56,086 bases of DNA from Coriobacteriia bacterium (GTDB taxonomy: Bacteria; Actinomycetota; Coriobacteriia; Coriobacteriales; Eggerthellaceae), in contig JAUNQF010000007.1 in the NCBI GenBank assembly GCA_030536315.1, positions 1-56,086 of the forward strand, in the 5' to 3' direction. Each line of letters opens with the position of its first letter. Position 1 is the first letter of the stretch. Of the stretch, positions 8,925 through 19,607 are shown in pieces. Both the position numbers and the translations under genes were made by a program. The notes under the pieces were generated by a model. It did no database searches, was not told where the DNA came from, and was given only the letters and a program-made list of their open reading frames with translations.

Positions 8925-10033
8925 TGCCATTTGATCCTTATAAAGCCCTATATTTACACATTCCTTTTTGCGTTCAAAAATGCAATTATTGCGATTTTTG
9001 TAGTCGTGTTGCAGATATTGATGGTGCTGAAATTCACGAATACGTTGAGCGCCTGGTCCAAGATATTCGCAAGGCTTCCAAGGAAGACAAGCTTGGAAGT
9101 GTTGAGACAATTTATATTGGAGGTGGAACTCCAAGCTATATAGGAACTAAAAATCTCAGCAGTATTTTATATGCTCTTTCTATGTCTATGAGACTTGAAA
9201 AGGTTAACGAATTTAGCATGGAAGCAAATCCGGAAAGCATTAACGAGGCTTTGATAAAAGATATTTGAGCAATGGGAGTAAATCGTTTATCGCTTGGCGT
9301 CCAGTCCTTCGACGATGACATGTTGCAAATGCTTGGCCGAGCTCATGATTCCAAGACGGCTATCGACACAATTGAAACTGTCCGCTCAAGGTTTGAAAAT
9401 TTCAGCATCGATTTAATGTGTGGAATTCCGGGTCTTAGTGAAGAAGTGTTTAAAGAAAGCGTACAAAAAGCTATCGATTTGAAAGTTCCTCACGTAAGCA
9501 TTTATCCGCTAACAATTGAATACAACACTATGTTTTATAAGTGGAAGGCGCAGGGCAAAATTGATGATATTGACGAAGACGTTCAAGCTGATCATATGCT
9601 CTTGGCTGCAGAGATGCTTGAAGGCGCAGGATATAAACATTACGAAGTTGCAAGTTACGCGCTTGACGGCTTTGAATGTAAGCATAATTTAGCGTATTGG
9701 CAAGGTAAACCATATTTAGGTCTGGGGCAAAGTGCCACAACAATGACTCAAAATTCGCAGCGCCGAATGAGAGTGACCGATGATCATGTAGAAGATGATT
9801 TAGATACAAAGCAAATGCTTGCTGAAGATTGCATGCTTGCAATGAGGACACGTTTCGGTATAACAGAAGATCTCGCGAAGAAAGCAAGGGCTCAGCTTAA
9901 AAACTTTGACGATGCAATTAATGAGCTGATTAAAGCTGGTCTTATTAAGGAAAGTAGCGGCAGTTATGTGCCTACAGAAAAAGGTTGGCTTTGTGGCAAT
10001 GAACTATATATCAAATTAATGGATTTGTGTTAG
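8924..10033 (+). CDS. hemW: Radical SAM heme chaperone HemW-like (one in-frame TGA)
   Basis: A 369-residue radical SAM protein. The cluster motif is at C16-VQK-C20-NY-C23 in HIPFCVQKCNYCDFC. GGGTPS, NPESI and GVNRLSLGVQSF follow in order. The segment YEVASYALDGFECKHNLAYW and the C-terminal helical domain identify the HemW (former 'oxygen-independent coproporphyrinogen oxidase-like') subgroup rather than true HemN. In that subgroup the protein binds heme and has chaperone-like roles. TGA at 9266-9268 is Trp. The gene is fused translationally to dus upstream and ends with TAG just before dnaJ. No heme-synthesis genes are in the window. Confidence 0.87.
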
Positions 10034-10048
10034 AATACCCACTTGCTT

Positions 10049-11188
10049 ATGGCAAAAGATTTATATGAAATATTAGGTGTTGATAAAAACGCCAACGAAC
10101 AAGAGATTAAGAAGGCTTACAGGCGTCGTGCTCGCGAGCTTCATCCTGATGTTAGCGAAGACCCTAACGCTGAAGAAAAGTTTAAGGAATTAAACGAAGC
10201 CTACGACGTTTTATCTGATTCGAAGAAAAAAGCACAATACGACAGATTCGGAACTATTCCAGGTGCTGCAAGTGGTCCTGGAGGAAGTCCATTTGGCGGC
10301 GGGTATGTTGACTTCGAAGACTTGTTTGGCGGCGGCTTTGGCATCAATGACATTTTCAGCAGCTTCTTCGGAGGCATGGGTGGCATGCAAAACAACATCG
10401 AAGGTAGAGACATGTCTGTGGGGCTTCGTCTAACTTTAGAAGAAGTTGCCACTGGAACTTCGAAAGAAATTGTTTATGACAGGCTTGCCCCTTGTGAGGA
10501 CTGTGATTCAACCGGAATGGGTGAGCATGGTAAAAAGGTAACTTGTCCAACTTGTCACGGCGAAGGTAAAGTTGTTTCTGTCCAGCAAACATTTTTAGGT
10601 ACAATGCAAACTCAAACTGTATGCCCTGAATGTAAAGGTGCTGGGGAATCTATCGAAGGTGCTTGTCCAGAATGCGAAGGTCAGGGCCGTGTTCCAGACA
10701 GACAAAGAGTTTCTGTTGATGTTCCTGCGGGCATTCGTGATGGCCAACAACTTCGTGTTAATGGTTTTGGCGAAGCTGGAGTCCGCGGCAGACGAAGCGG
10801 CGACTTGATTGTCACTTGCAGAATAATGCCTCACGAATTTTTCGAACGTGACGGAAACAATCTTCTTGCTCGCGTTAACGTGTCTTTTATTCAAGCTATT
10901 CTTGGTGCCGACATAAGTGTTGACGGCATATTTAAAGACGAAAAGGTTCCACTCAAGGTTCCAAAAGGCACGCAAAATGGTGATGTCTTGGTTGCGAAGG
11001 GCTTCGGAATGCCTCGTTTGAATAGCGATTCGCGCGGAAACTTTTATGCTCAAGTAAATGTTGACATTCCAAAGAAACTAACGAAGAAGGAAAAAGACTT
11101 GCTTGTTAAAGTTGCTGAAGAAATGGATAAAAAGGTAGTTGAAAAGAAAAGCCCGCTTCAAAAAATTCGCGACGTCATTAATGGATAA
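10049..11188 (+). CDS. dnaJ: Chaperone DnaJ
   Basis: A 379-residue type I DnaJ with the J domain (residues 1-70, HPD at 32-34), a Gly/Phe-rich linker, four Cys zinc repeats (CEDCDSTG, CPTCHGEG, CPECKGAG, CPECEGQG) and the C-terminal client-binding domains. It delivers unfolded clients to DnaK and stimulates its ATPase. The start is ATG 10049; the upstream in-frame TTG at 10043 is less likely. No Shine-Dalgarno is visible. TGTGTTAGAAT at the very end of hemW resembles an extended -10 box, which would give a near-leaderless mRNA. The 3' end overlaps the convergent DUF1634 gene by 11 bases. Confidence 0.95.
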   Translation: MAKDLYEILGVDKNANEQEIKKAYRRRARELHPDVSEDPNAEEKFKELNEAYDVLSDSKKKAQYDRFGTIPGAASGPGGSPFGGGYVDFEDLFGGGFGINDIFSSFFGGMGGMQNNIEGRDMSVGLRLTLEEVATGTSKEIVYDRLAPCEDCDSTGMGEHGKKVTCPTCHGEGKVVSVQQTFLGTMQTQTVCPECKGAGESIEGACPECEGQGRVPDRQRVSVDVPAGIRDGQQLRVNGFGEAGVRGRRSGDLIVTCRIMPHEFFERDGNNLLARVNVSFIQAILGADISVDGIFKDEKVPLKVPKGTQNGDVLVAKGFGMPRLNSDSRGNFYAQVNVDIPKKLTKKEKDLLVKVAEEMDKKVVEKKSPLQKIRDVING

Positions 11189-11531
11189 AATACCCAACCG
11201 CAAAACTAATAGCCAAAATCAATAAAACAAGAATTGTTATAATAGTGTAGAGTTTGTCTTTTTGCTTCGCAAACAAAATTATGCACGTGACTATTCTAAG
11301 CACGGGGGTTAGTATCAGCAGAAAAATTCCTAACAGCATAATTGAATATGGATTAAAGCTTGCCAAACCGCTAAATATTTCTACAAATCCTGGATTTGTG
11401 TAACCAGCAAAGTTATCTTGATAATTAACAAGCAAGAGAACAAATCCCAGCAACATCACAGCTGCAGAAACTACAACTCCAATTCGCATAGCTACGCTTA
11501 TGTGCTTTTCTATTTTGCTTGTGTCTTGCAT
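11178..11531 (-). CDS. DUF1634 membrane protein
   Basis: A 117-residue protein with about three hydrophobic helices (residues roughly 15-37, 55-80 and 92-115). It matches the DUF1634 pattern of small membrane proteins usually found immediately beside a TauE/SafE permease, as here. Its ATG overlaps the stop of the TauE gene by one base, so the two are coupled and probably form one transporter. No catalytic motif is visible. It ends with TAA, overlapping dnaJ. Confidence 0.8.
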   Translation of the reverse strand: MQDTSKIEKHISVAMRIGVVVSAAVMLLGFVLLLVNYQDNFAGYTNPGFVEIFSGLASFNPYSIMLLGIFLLILTPVLRIVTCIILFAKQKDKLYTIITILVLLILAISFAVGYFIH

Positions 11532-12388
11532 TAGAATAAAGTCACCGCCTTAATAGCCATTTGAAAACAGAAAAACAACATTACTATAATAAATAGAACT
11601 CTTAATACTTTTTGATTGAGCTTAGGCATTACTCGCGTACCAAGAACGGCCCCTAATATAACTCCAAGGCAAACAGGAACTGCAATATCAGGAAGAATCA
11701 TTCCATTTAAAAAGTAGATGATTGCGCTTGCGGCAGCAGTAACGCCCATCATAAAATTACTTGTTGCGCTTGATGGTTTAAGAGGCATTTTCATTACTGT
11801 ATCCATTGCAATAACTTTAAATATTCCAGAACCAATTCCTAAAAGCCCAGACATAACTCCAGCACCCAACATTATTGCAGAGCCGCCCGTAACGTTTTTG
11901 ACTTTATATTTAATAGTTTTTTTGAGGTTTTCATCAAAATACGAATTGTTAAACTTTAGCTTGTCCGCAAATTTAGATGACGAAGCGGCACTCACGACGG
12001 CTGCACCTTCGTTTTTGAGTTTTATATACATATTAATAACCGCATATGTCATCAATAGAGCAAACAGCGCATAGAGAATTCAAGGAGCTATTACTCCAGT
12101 GATTAGAGCGCCTATAAGACCACCTATAGTGGTAAAGATTTCTAAGAACATTGCAACGCGCAGATTGATTACATTATCTTTAAGATAGGCGATAGCCGAC
12201 CCTGAACTCGTAGCGATTACAACAATTATGCTTGCAGCAATTGCATATTTAATGTCCAGACCAAGCGCGATTGTTAAGATGGGCGTGACAATTAAGCCTC
12301 CGCCAATTCCAAGGATAGATCCAATAAATCCACCAAGCAGGCCGATGCCAAAGGTTATTATCATAATTGTTACAACTTCAGTAATCAC
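11531..12388 (-). CDS. TauE/SafE family anion permease (one in-frame TGA)
   Basis: A 285-residue membrane protein with the TauE/SafE (DUF81) repeat. Each half carries the glycine-rich motif, GGFIGSILGIGGGLIVTP near residue 18 and GVMSGLLGIGSGIFKV in the second half. The halves are separated by a hydrophilic loop of about 45 residues. Members export sulfite, sulfoacetate, taurine-derived or related organic anions; the substrate here cannot be read from sequence. TGA at plus-strand 12080-12082 (ITGVIAPWILYAL) is Trp. It is paired with the DUF1634 gene downstream and divergent from the HAD phosphatase gene. Confidence 0.88.
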
Positions 12389-12428
12389 AACTCATATATT
12401 TTACTAAAAATTATTATCGATTAGTTGA

Positions 12429-12441
12429 TATAATAAAAACA
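12429..12441 (+). promoter_or_regulatory. -10 box for a leaderless HAD phosphatase mRNA
   Basis: TATAAT at 12429-12434 is followed by only seven bases before the GTG start at 12442, so transcription would begin at or within a base of the start codon. No ribosome site lies between. The -35 region is not clear. Confidence 0.45.
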
Positions 12442-13308
12442 GTGAATGACAAAAAGTACATATTCTTCGATATTGATGGAACTATCTTGAACGACAAAAG
12501 CGAAGTTCTCCCGTCTACAAAAAAAGCATTGAAACTGGCTCAAAAAAATGGGCATGAGATTTTTATTAATACCGGCAGAGGAAGAACAATCGTGCCTGAC
12601 ATAATTGAGGAACTTAACTTCGATGGAATAATTTCTGGCACTGGGTCCGAAGCTGAATATAAGGGCAATTGTCTTTTTAAGCATTCATTTTCTAAGGAGC
12701 AAATTAGTAGAGTTGTTGATATAACAGTCAATAACAATATGCCAATAATTATGTCTGCCGAAGATGTATGCGTTGGGTCCTCCGATGACCTACCTAAATA
12801 TGTTGAACTTTTTACAAAGGGAGAAATTAAAGCCGAGGACATCAAAGATTTTGACAACTTAGAGAATCTTCCTTTTTTGAAATCAATTTGACCAATTGTC
12901 GTAGATGATAACAAAAGCGAATATTGCAACAAATACAGTGGTGTTAGTGATTTTATTTTTATCGACAGCCCATTTACGGTTAAAGAGTTTGATGAACTAA
13001 TAGGCAAAGATATTAATATCAGCAAAGCCAGTTTTAAAGATCCTGACGATTATTCTGGAGAAATTACACTTTCAAAGTGCAGTAAAATTTCTGGAATAGA
13101 GAACCTGTTAGAGATAATTGGTGCCGATATGAAAGACTCAATTGCAATAGGCGATGGATTCAACGATGCTAAAATGCTTGAGGGTGCAGCACTTAGCATA
13201 GCTATGGGAAATGCTCCAAAAGAGATAAAAGATATTTCTGATCATGTAACAGATGATATCTACGAAGACGGCGTCTTTAACGCTCTTAAGCACTTTAATT
13301 TAATATAA
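12442..13308 (+). CDS. Cof-type HAD phosphatase (one in-frame TGA)
   Basis: A 288-residue haloacid-dehalogenase superfamily phosphatase of the Cof/YidA type. The nucleophile motif DIDGT begins at D10. TGRG is motif II, the K of FKDPDDYSGEITLSK lies in the cap-to-core return, and GDGFNDAKML is motif IV. TGA at 12889-12891 (FLKSIWPIVV) is Trp. These enzymes dephosphorylate sugar phosphates or flavin/pyridoxal phosphates; the substrate is not identifiable. The start is GTG without a ribosome site. It ends with TAA and is followed by 94 bases before iolE. Confidence 0.85.
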
Positions 13309-13348
13309 TAAATTGCTAAATTTCAAAAAAGGCAATTTAACGTTGTGC

Positions 13349-13354
13349 TATAAT
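13349..13354 (+). promoter_or_regulatory. Probable promoter of the inositol operon
   Basis: TGTGCTATAAT gives an extended -10 box (TATAAT at 13349-13354) 49 bases before iolE. No good -35 hexamer is seen at the usual distance. AGGAGG precedes the iolE ATG. A regulator (IolR type) is not encoded nearby, and I could not pick out an operator. Confidence 0.5.
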
Positions 13355-13402
13355 CTCGCCTCGTGGAAAAATCCATGCTAAATTCTTAAAATAGGAGGTC
13401 TT

Positions 13403-14302
13403 ATGTTAGACAAAAACAAGGTAAAGTTGGGTATTGCTCCAATTGCCTGGACTAACGATGACCTGCCAGATCTTGGTGCAGAAAACACATTTGAACAATG
13501 CGTATCTGAAATGGCTTTGGCGGGCTTTACCGGAAGTGAGGTAGGAAACAAGTATCCAAAAGATCCAGAAGTTTTAAAGAAAGCTTTGGATCTAAGAGGG
13601 ATTGAAATTTGCAACCAATGGTTTTCAAGTTTCATTATCACAAAGCCATTTGAAGAAGTCGAAAAAGAATTTAGAGCCCAATGTGAGTTTTTGAAAGCAA
13701 TGGGCTCTAAAATTATTGGCGCTTCTGAGCAAAGTCACAGCGTTCAAGGAATGCAAGACACACCAATTTTTGGTCATAAGTATGAAATGAACGACGACGA
13801 GTGGAAGACATTTTGCGATGGCTGCAACAAGTTAGGAAAAATTGCCCTTGAAGATTACGGCATTACAATGACCTATCATCATCACATGGGCACAGTTGTT
13901 CAATCAGCTGCTGAAACCGACAGAATGTTGGACGGTACAGATTCTAAGTATTTCAACTTGCTATTTGACACTGGACACTTTAAGTATTGCGACGAAGACC
14001 CAACTGCTTTGGTTAAAAAGTATATTGGTCGTATCAAGCATGTTCACTTAAAGGACATTCGCCCTGAAGTTGTTCAAAAAGTTAAAGATGAAGACATGAG
14101 CTTTTTAGACGGCGTTCGCGCTGGTGCATTTACTGTTCCAGGAGACGGTTGCATTGACTTCGTTCCTGTCTTTGAAACTTTGGAAGAAGCAGGCTATGAG
14201 GGCTATATGCTTGTCGAAGCCGAGCAGGATCCAGCTGTTGCTAATCCGCTTGAATACGCTATTAAGGCTCGTAAGTTTATTGCCGATAAGGCTGGTATAT
14301 AG
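13403..14302 (+). CDS. iolE: Inosose dehydratase
   Basis: A 299-residue TIM-barrel enzyme of the xylose-isomerase-like/AP-endonuclease-2 superfamily. It dehydrates 2-keto-myo-inositol (scyllo-inosose) to the diketone that IolD hydrolyses. Visible signatures are GIAPIAWTNDD at the N-terminus, TYHHHMGT, LLFDTGHFKY, HVHLKD and GYMLVEAEQDP, which supply metal ligands. Trp is encoded only by TGG. It is the first gene of the iolE-iolG-transporter-iolD-iolB operon. Confidence 0.93.
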   Translation: MLDKNKVKLGIAPIAWTNDDLPDLGAENTFEQCVSEMALAGFTGSEVGNKYPKDPEVLKKALDLRGIEICNQWFSSFIITKPFEEVEKEFRAQCEFLKAMGSKIIGASEQSHSVQGMQDTPIFGHKYEMNDDEWKTFCDGCNKLGKIALEDYGITMTYHHHMGTVVQSAAETDRMLDGTDSKYFNLLFDTGHFKYCDEDPTALVKKYIGRIKHVHLKDIRPEVVQKVKDEDMSFLDGVRAGAFTVPGDGCIDFVPVFETLEEAGYEGYMLVEAEQDPAVANPLEYAIKARKFIADKAGI

Positions 14303-14329
14303 AAATTCAATCTAGAATAAGGAGGAGAA

Positions 14330-15337
14330 ATGATTGAAGTAGGAATTATTGGAGGAGGCCGTATCGGCCAGGTTCATGCAACAAGTATTTTTACACGTGT
14401 TCCAAATGCTCACGTTAAAACTCTTGCTGATGAATACCTAAACGAAAACATTGAAAAGTTTGCTGCTGCAAACGGAGTTGGACAATGTGTTAAGGATTAT
14501 CATGAAATTTTAAATGATCCTGAGATTGATGCAGTTTTAATTTGCACACCAACACCAACTCACACACCAATTTCAATTGAAGCTATCGAGGCTGGCAAAA
14601 ACGTATTTTGCGAAAAGCCAATCGATCACGAAATTGAAAACATCAACAAAGTTATTGAGGCTCTTAAAGGCTCAAAAGTTAAATATCAAGTTGGCTTTAA
14701 CCGTCGCTTCGATCATAACTTTAAGGCTGTAAAGCAAGCTTCGAAGGATGGCAAAGTAGGCAAGACTGAGATGATCACAATTCAAAGTCGTGATCCAGAG
14801 CCACCTCCAATTGATTATGTAAAAATTTCTGGTGGTATTTTCCTTGATATGATGATTCATGATTTTGACATGGCTCGTTTCTTGGCAGACTGTGAACCAG
14901 TTGAGGTTTATGCCGAAGGTGCTGTTCTTGTTGATAAAGCAATCGGCGAAGCTGGAGACGTTGATACTGCACTTGTTACAATGAGAATGGAAGATGGTTC
15001 TTTGGTTTCAATTAGCAATTCTCGTCGTGCTGCTTATGGTTATGATCAGCAAGCTGAAATCTTTGGAAGCAAAGGCGCTGTTAAATGCGGTAACGATGCT
15101 TCGTCACAAGCTGTTCTTAGCGATGAAAATGGCGTTACGGCTGAAAAACCATTGTTCTTCTTCTTGGAGAGATATATGGATGCTTATGCTGATGAAATTA
15201 AGCAATTTATTGATGCTGTTGAAAATGATACAGACACACCAGTAAATGTTATGGATGGTCTTGAGGCTGTTCGTATCGGTATTGCTGCTACGAAGTCTTG
15301 CAAAGAGCATCGTCCTGTTAAGATGTCCGAAATATAG
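14330..15337 (+). CDS. iolG: Inositol 2-dehydrogenase
   Basis: A 335-residue Gfo/Idh/MocA family dehydrogenase. The Rossmann motif GIIGGGRIGQVHA is at the N-terminus, CEKPID carries the catalytic Lys of the EKP motif, and GFNRRFD plus DMMIHDFDM are the inositol-dehydrogenase signatures. It oxidises myo-inositol to 2-keto-myo-inositol with NAD+, the step before IolE. AAGGAGGAG gives a strong ribosome site. It ends with TAG, nine bases before the transporter start. Confidence 0.93.
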   Translation: MIEVGIIGGGRIGQVHATSIFTRVPNAHVKTLADEYLNENIEKFAAANGVGQCVKDYHEILNDPEIDAVLICTPTPTHTPISIEAIEAGKNVFCEKPIDHEIENINKVIEALKGSKVKYQVGFNRRFDHNFKAVKQASKDGKVGKTEMITIQSRDPEPPPIDYVKISGGIFLDMMIHDFDMARFLADCEPVEVYAEGAVLVDKAIGEAGDVDTALVTMRMEDGSLVSISNSRRAAYGYDQQAEIFGSKGAVKCGNDASSQAVLSDENGVTAEKPLFFFLERYMDAYADEIKQFIDAVENDTDTPVNVMDGLEAVRIGIAATKSCKEHRPVKMSEI

Positions 15338-15345
15338 GAGGAATT

Positions 15346-16863
15346 ATGCCCCAAAATAAATCTGAGCAAAAACAACACCAGAGAGTAGCCGAAGGAAAAT
15401 CACAGGCACAAACTGGTGGTCACATCAAAAACCTGGTGGGCGATATCCGTCTTAATTGAGGAACCAGGTTTGCTTATGCAAGCGGTGATATTGCTTGCAA
15501 CATCGTATTCGGCACAATTGGTGCTGTGTTAACTCTTTTCTATACTGACTATGTTGGTATTAATGGTGCTGTAGTTGCAACCATTATGCTTATTTGTAGG
15601 TGCTTCGATGGCTTTTCCGATCTAATCATGGGCTTCATAGTAGAGCGAACGAAGTCCAAATGAGGCCAGTCGAGACCTTGGATTTTGTGGATGTCGTTCC
15701 CATTTTCTATAGGTTGCGTCTTGCTGTTTACGGTCCCGCACTTCGATAACGATTTCTTGGTTTATATGTATATTTTCTTGACCTATTTCTTCGTATCGGT
15801 TGTGTGCTACACGGCTGTAAATCTTCCATACGGTTCTTTGTCTTCGATGATGACAAGAAATGCGAAGGAAAGGCAATCGCTTTCTGTAGTTCGTATGGGC
15901 ATGAGCCCAATTGGGAAGATCATTGCTGTTACACTTACAACACCTATTGTTAAAAATTTCTTAGGCGACGACCAGGCAGCATGAGTTACTATCATGATTG
16001 TTTGGGCTATTGTTGCTGAAATTTTATTGTTGATTTGTTTCTTTAATTGTAAAGAACAAGTTGTAATTCCTGGCCGCGAAGATCCTTCGAAGGCAAAAGC
16101 AACTCCAATTCTTAAAGGACTTAAGGCATTGTTTAGCAACCAGTATTTCTGGGCTGTTTTAGTTCTTTGGATGATTCAAAGTGTTGCATTTAGTGTTTCA
16201 GGAACTGCAGGTCAGTATTACACTAAATACGTTTTGTCGGGTAACACTGCAGGATGGACAGCCAGCTTATTTGGCTTTAATCTTGATGCTGAAACCTTGC
16301 AATCTGTATTTGTAGATGTTGAAATTATCTCAATGGTAATATTCATTTTCTTATGCGCTCCAGTTGTTCGTAAGTTTGGTAAAAGAAATACAGCATTCTT
16401 AGGCGCAATTATTGCTTTGGGTGCTCAATTTGTATTCTTGATTAACCCAATGGATGTTAACATTATCCTTCTTACTTGCGCATTAAGAGGTATTGGTTTG
16501 GCGCCGCTAAACGCTGTTGTATTTGCGATGGTTGGTGACGCGATTGAGTTCGGTCAATGAAAGACGCATGTTCGCCAAGAAGGTCTTGTGTTTGCTGGAG
16601 GTTCTGTAGGTACTAAAATTGGTGCCGGTATTGCTTCGGCTGCAATTCCTGCTTTACTTGACTGGTCAGGACAAATCACATCAACTTCTGGCTTTGCAGC
16701 TCAACCAGAAAGCGTAATTCAAATGATTTCAAACATCTACTTTGCTGGTCCATTGATTATTGCAATCATGGCCCTTGTAACATTATTCTTATACAGACTC
16801 GATAAGAAATACGATGATATCGTTGCCGAATTAGCAGAACGCGAAGCGAAAGGACAATTATAA
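15346..16863 (+). CDS. GPH-family cation:sugar symporter (four in-frame TGA)
   Basis: A 505-residue, 12-helix MFS-type transporter of the glycoside-pentoside-hexuronide family. The family motif around GQSRPWILW and the late motif [16 protein letters not shown] are both complete only if TGA is Trp. In-frame TGA are at 15457, 15661, 15982 and 16558. It lies inside the inositol operon between iolG and iolD, so the substrate is probably myo-inositol or an inositol derivative. That is unlike the IolT/IolF sugar porters of Bacillus. The stop overlaps the iolD start by one base (TAATG). Confidence 0.87.
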
Positions 16864-18794
16864 TGGCATCAACAACAAGAATGACAACTGCACAAGCTAT
16901 TGTTAAGTTTTTAGACAACCAATACGTTAGCTTCGACGGTCAAGAAAATAAGTTTGTCCATGGCTTCTTTACAATTTTTGGTCATGGCATTGCTGTTGGA
17001 CTCGGCGAAGCTCTTGACTCCGATGCTGGACGTCTTCATGTTATGCAAGGAAGAAACGAGCAAGGAATGTGTCATGCTGCTATCGCATTTGCGAAGCAAT
17101 CTAACAGACGTCAAATTATTGCTTGTTCTTCAAGTATTGGACCAGGCGCTGCAAATATGGTTACAGCTGCTGCAACTGCAACAGTAAATAACATTCCACT
17201 TTTGCTATTTCCGTCTGATACTTTTGCATCACGTCAGCCTGACCCTGTATTGCAACAGTTAGAACAAAGCTCATCTCTAACAACAACTACAAACGATGCT
17301 TTCAAACCAGTTTGTAAATATTGGGATAGAATTGTTCGTCCTGAACAAGTTATGACGGCGCTTATCAACGCGATGAGAACTTTAACAGACCCTGCAGAAA
17401 CTGGTGCTGTTTGCATCGCGCTTCCACAGGATGTTGAAGGTGAGTCTTTTGATTATCCAAATTATTTCTTCAAGAAACGTGTTCATAAGATTTCGCGTCC
17501 AATTGCTGACAAGTACGAAATTGACGACGTTGTTAAAACAATCAAGGGTTCAAAGAAGCCTCTTGTAATCGTTGGCGGTGGAGTTAAATACTCCGAAGCC
17601 GGGGCCGAAGTTGAAAAGTTTTGCGAGACCTTCAAGATTCCTTTCTCTGAAACTCAAAGCGGAAAGAGTGCTTGCAAAAGCAGCAATAAATATTGCTTGG
17701 GAGGAATTGGCGTTACGGGAACTTCGGCGTCTAACAAGATTGCGAAGCAAGCTGATTGCATAATTTCAATCGGTAGCAGAATGTCTGATTTTACAACTGC
17801 TTCAAAACACCTGTTCCGCAAAGCTGGCGTTAAGTTTGTTAGCCTTAACAACAACAGATATCATGCTTACAAGCTCGATGCTGTTTTTGCTGTGGGTGAT
17901 GCGAAGGCTAACTTGAAAAAGGTTAGTGCTGAACTCAAGCGCTTAAAATATAAGAGTTCTTATAAGAGCGAAATAAAAGACGCTCGTGCTGGTTGAGAAA
18001 AGGAGATGAAGCGTTTGGCTAATCTTCACTACACTGGTAAAAACTTCCAACCAAATATTAAGGCTCGCGACCCTCGAACCGTTAACGAATTCGTTAAGAA
18101 GACAAGTGGTGTTGTAACGCAGACTGGTGCGCTTGCGGCGCTTCGTAACTTTATGGGCAAGGACGACATTATTATTACGGCTGGTGGCAGTTTGCCAAGT
18201 TGTTTGCAACGTATGTGAACGACTGACAAGCGTTATGCCTACCACGCCGAATATGGCTATTCTTGCATGGGTTACGAAGTCCAGGCAACACTTGGTGTTA
18301 AGCTTGCTGCTCCTAAGCAGGATGTTTATGCCGTTGTTGGTGACGGTAGCTTCGTTATGATGAATTCCGAAATGCAAACCATTCTTCAAGAAAAGCAAAA
18401 AGTCACAATTGTTGTTTTTGACAACTGCGGCTTTGGTTGCATTAACAATCTTGAGATGGGCCATGGCATTGGAAGCATCGCAACTGAATTCCGCTACACC
18501 GATGGCAAGAAAAACACTGGCGGCTTGATCTTGACTGATTATGCAAAGGTTGCTGAAGGCTACGGATTTAAGTCTTACACAGCTAAGACTATCGAAGAAT
18601 TCGAAGCTGCTTTAGCTGACACAAAGAAGCAAAAGCTTCCTTGCTTAATTGATTTGAAGGTAATTCCTAAGACCATGACTGATGGTTATGATGCATGGTG
18701 AAATGTTGGAATTGCTACAACTTCAAAGAAAGCAAGTGTTCGTAAGGCTGCAAAAGACGTGTTAGAGCATAGAAAACAAGCGAGGGTTTATTAA
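16863..18794 (+). CDS. iolD: Trihydroxycyclohexane-1,2-dione hydrolase IolD (three in-frame TGA)
   Basis: A 643-residue thiamine-diphosphate enzyme. It opens the ring of 3D-trihydroxycyclohexane-1,2-dione to 5-deoxyglucuronate. The N-terminal ThDP glutamate lies in RNEQGMCHA. The central domain begins near [13 protein letters not shown]. The C-terminal cofactor domain carries [13 protein letters not shown] and [12 protein letters not shown], the GDG...N metal-binding motif. TGA at 17994, 18216 (QRMWTTD) and 18699 are Trp. Length matches the family (about 640). It is coupled to the transporter upstream and separated by one base from iolB downstream. Confidence 0.94.
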
Positions 18795-18795
18795 T

Positions 18796-19602
18796 ATGTC
18801 AAAAGTTTTTGGATATCCAGAATATGATGATAATAACGTAATGCAAATTACAGAATACGAAGGCGACTATGCAGACATGATGATGGACATCTTCGTTAAG
18901 AAGTTAAACGCTGGGGAAGAATTTGAGATTTGTCGTGAAGGCGAAGAAGTGGCCGCACTTTTACTTGGTGGAGATATTGACTTCTTCTACACAAGCAATC
19001 CTGGAGCAGACTTCGAAGGCCCATTTAGTGCAAAGCGTAAAGATGTTTTCGAAAAAGCTTCTTGGGCTGTTCATGTTTGCAGTGGTCGCGCAATTAAAAT
19101 TGTAGCGAAGGCAGAATCTGAGGTTCTAATCCAAGCAACTCATAATGACAAGGAATTTGAAAGCAAGTTCTATGTCCCAGAAGATTCGCCTTGGTCTAAC
19201 GGATATCCAGGAAAGTTTGGCGATGTAGCTAACAGGTGAGTAAACACCATTTTTGACTACGAACATAAACCTGAAAGTAATATGGTGCTGGGGGAGATAT
19301 TAAACAAGCCAGGTAACTGGTCAGGGTATCTTCCTCATGCCCATCCTCAACCCGAAGTTTATTTTTTCCGTTTCGATAGGCCCGAAGGTTTCGGCGCCAG
19401 CTTCGTAGGTGATGATGTTTATAAAAGCGTGAATAATAGCTTTTCTGCTATTCCAGGCGGCAAGCTTCATCCACAAAGTGCTGCACCGGGCTACCAAATG
19501 TGGACTTGCTGGATGATTCGTCACTTCGATGACAAGCCATGGCTTCAAACAGACAGATGCGAAGATGAGCGCTATACTTGGCTTCATAATGCTAAAATAT
19601 AG
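18796..19602 (+). CDS. iolB: 5-deoxy-glucuronate isomerase (one in-frame TGA)
   Basis: A 268-residue bicupin protein matching IolB. It isomerises 5-deoxy-D-glucuronate to 2-deoxy-5-keto-gluconate. Visible in the second cupin are GNWSGYLPHAHPQPEVYFF, carrying the metal-binding HxH and Glu, and a conserved H-P-Q-S-A-A-P-G-Y-Q region. TGA at 19237-19239 (DVANRWVNTIFD) is Trp. The remaining pathway enzymes IolC (kinase), IolJ (aldolase) and IolA are not in the window. It ends with TAG, five bases before the next gene. Confidence 0.92.
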
Positions 19603-19607
19603 CAACT

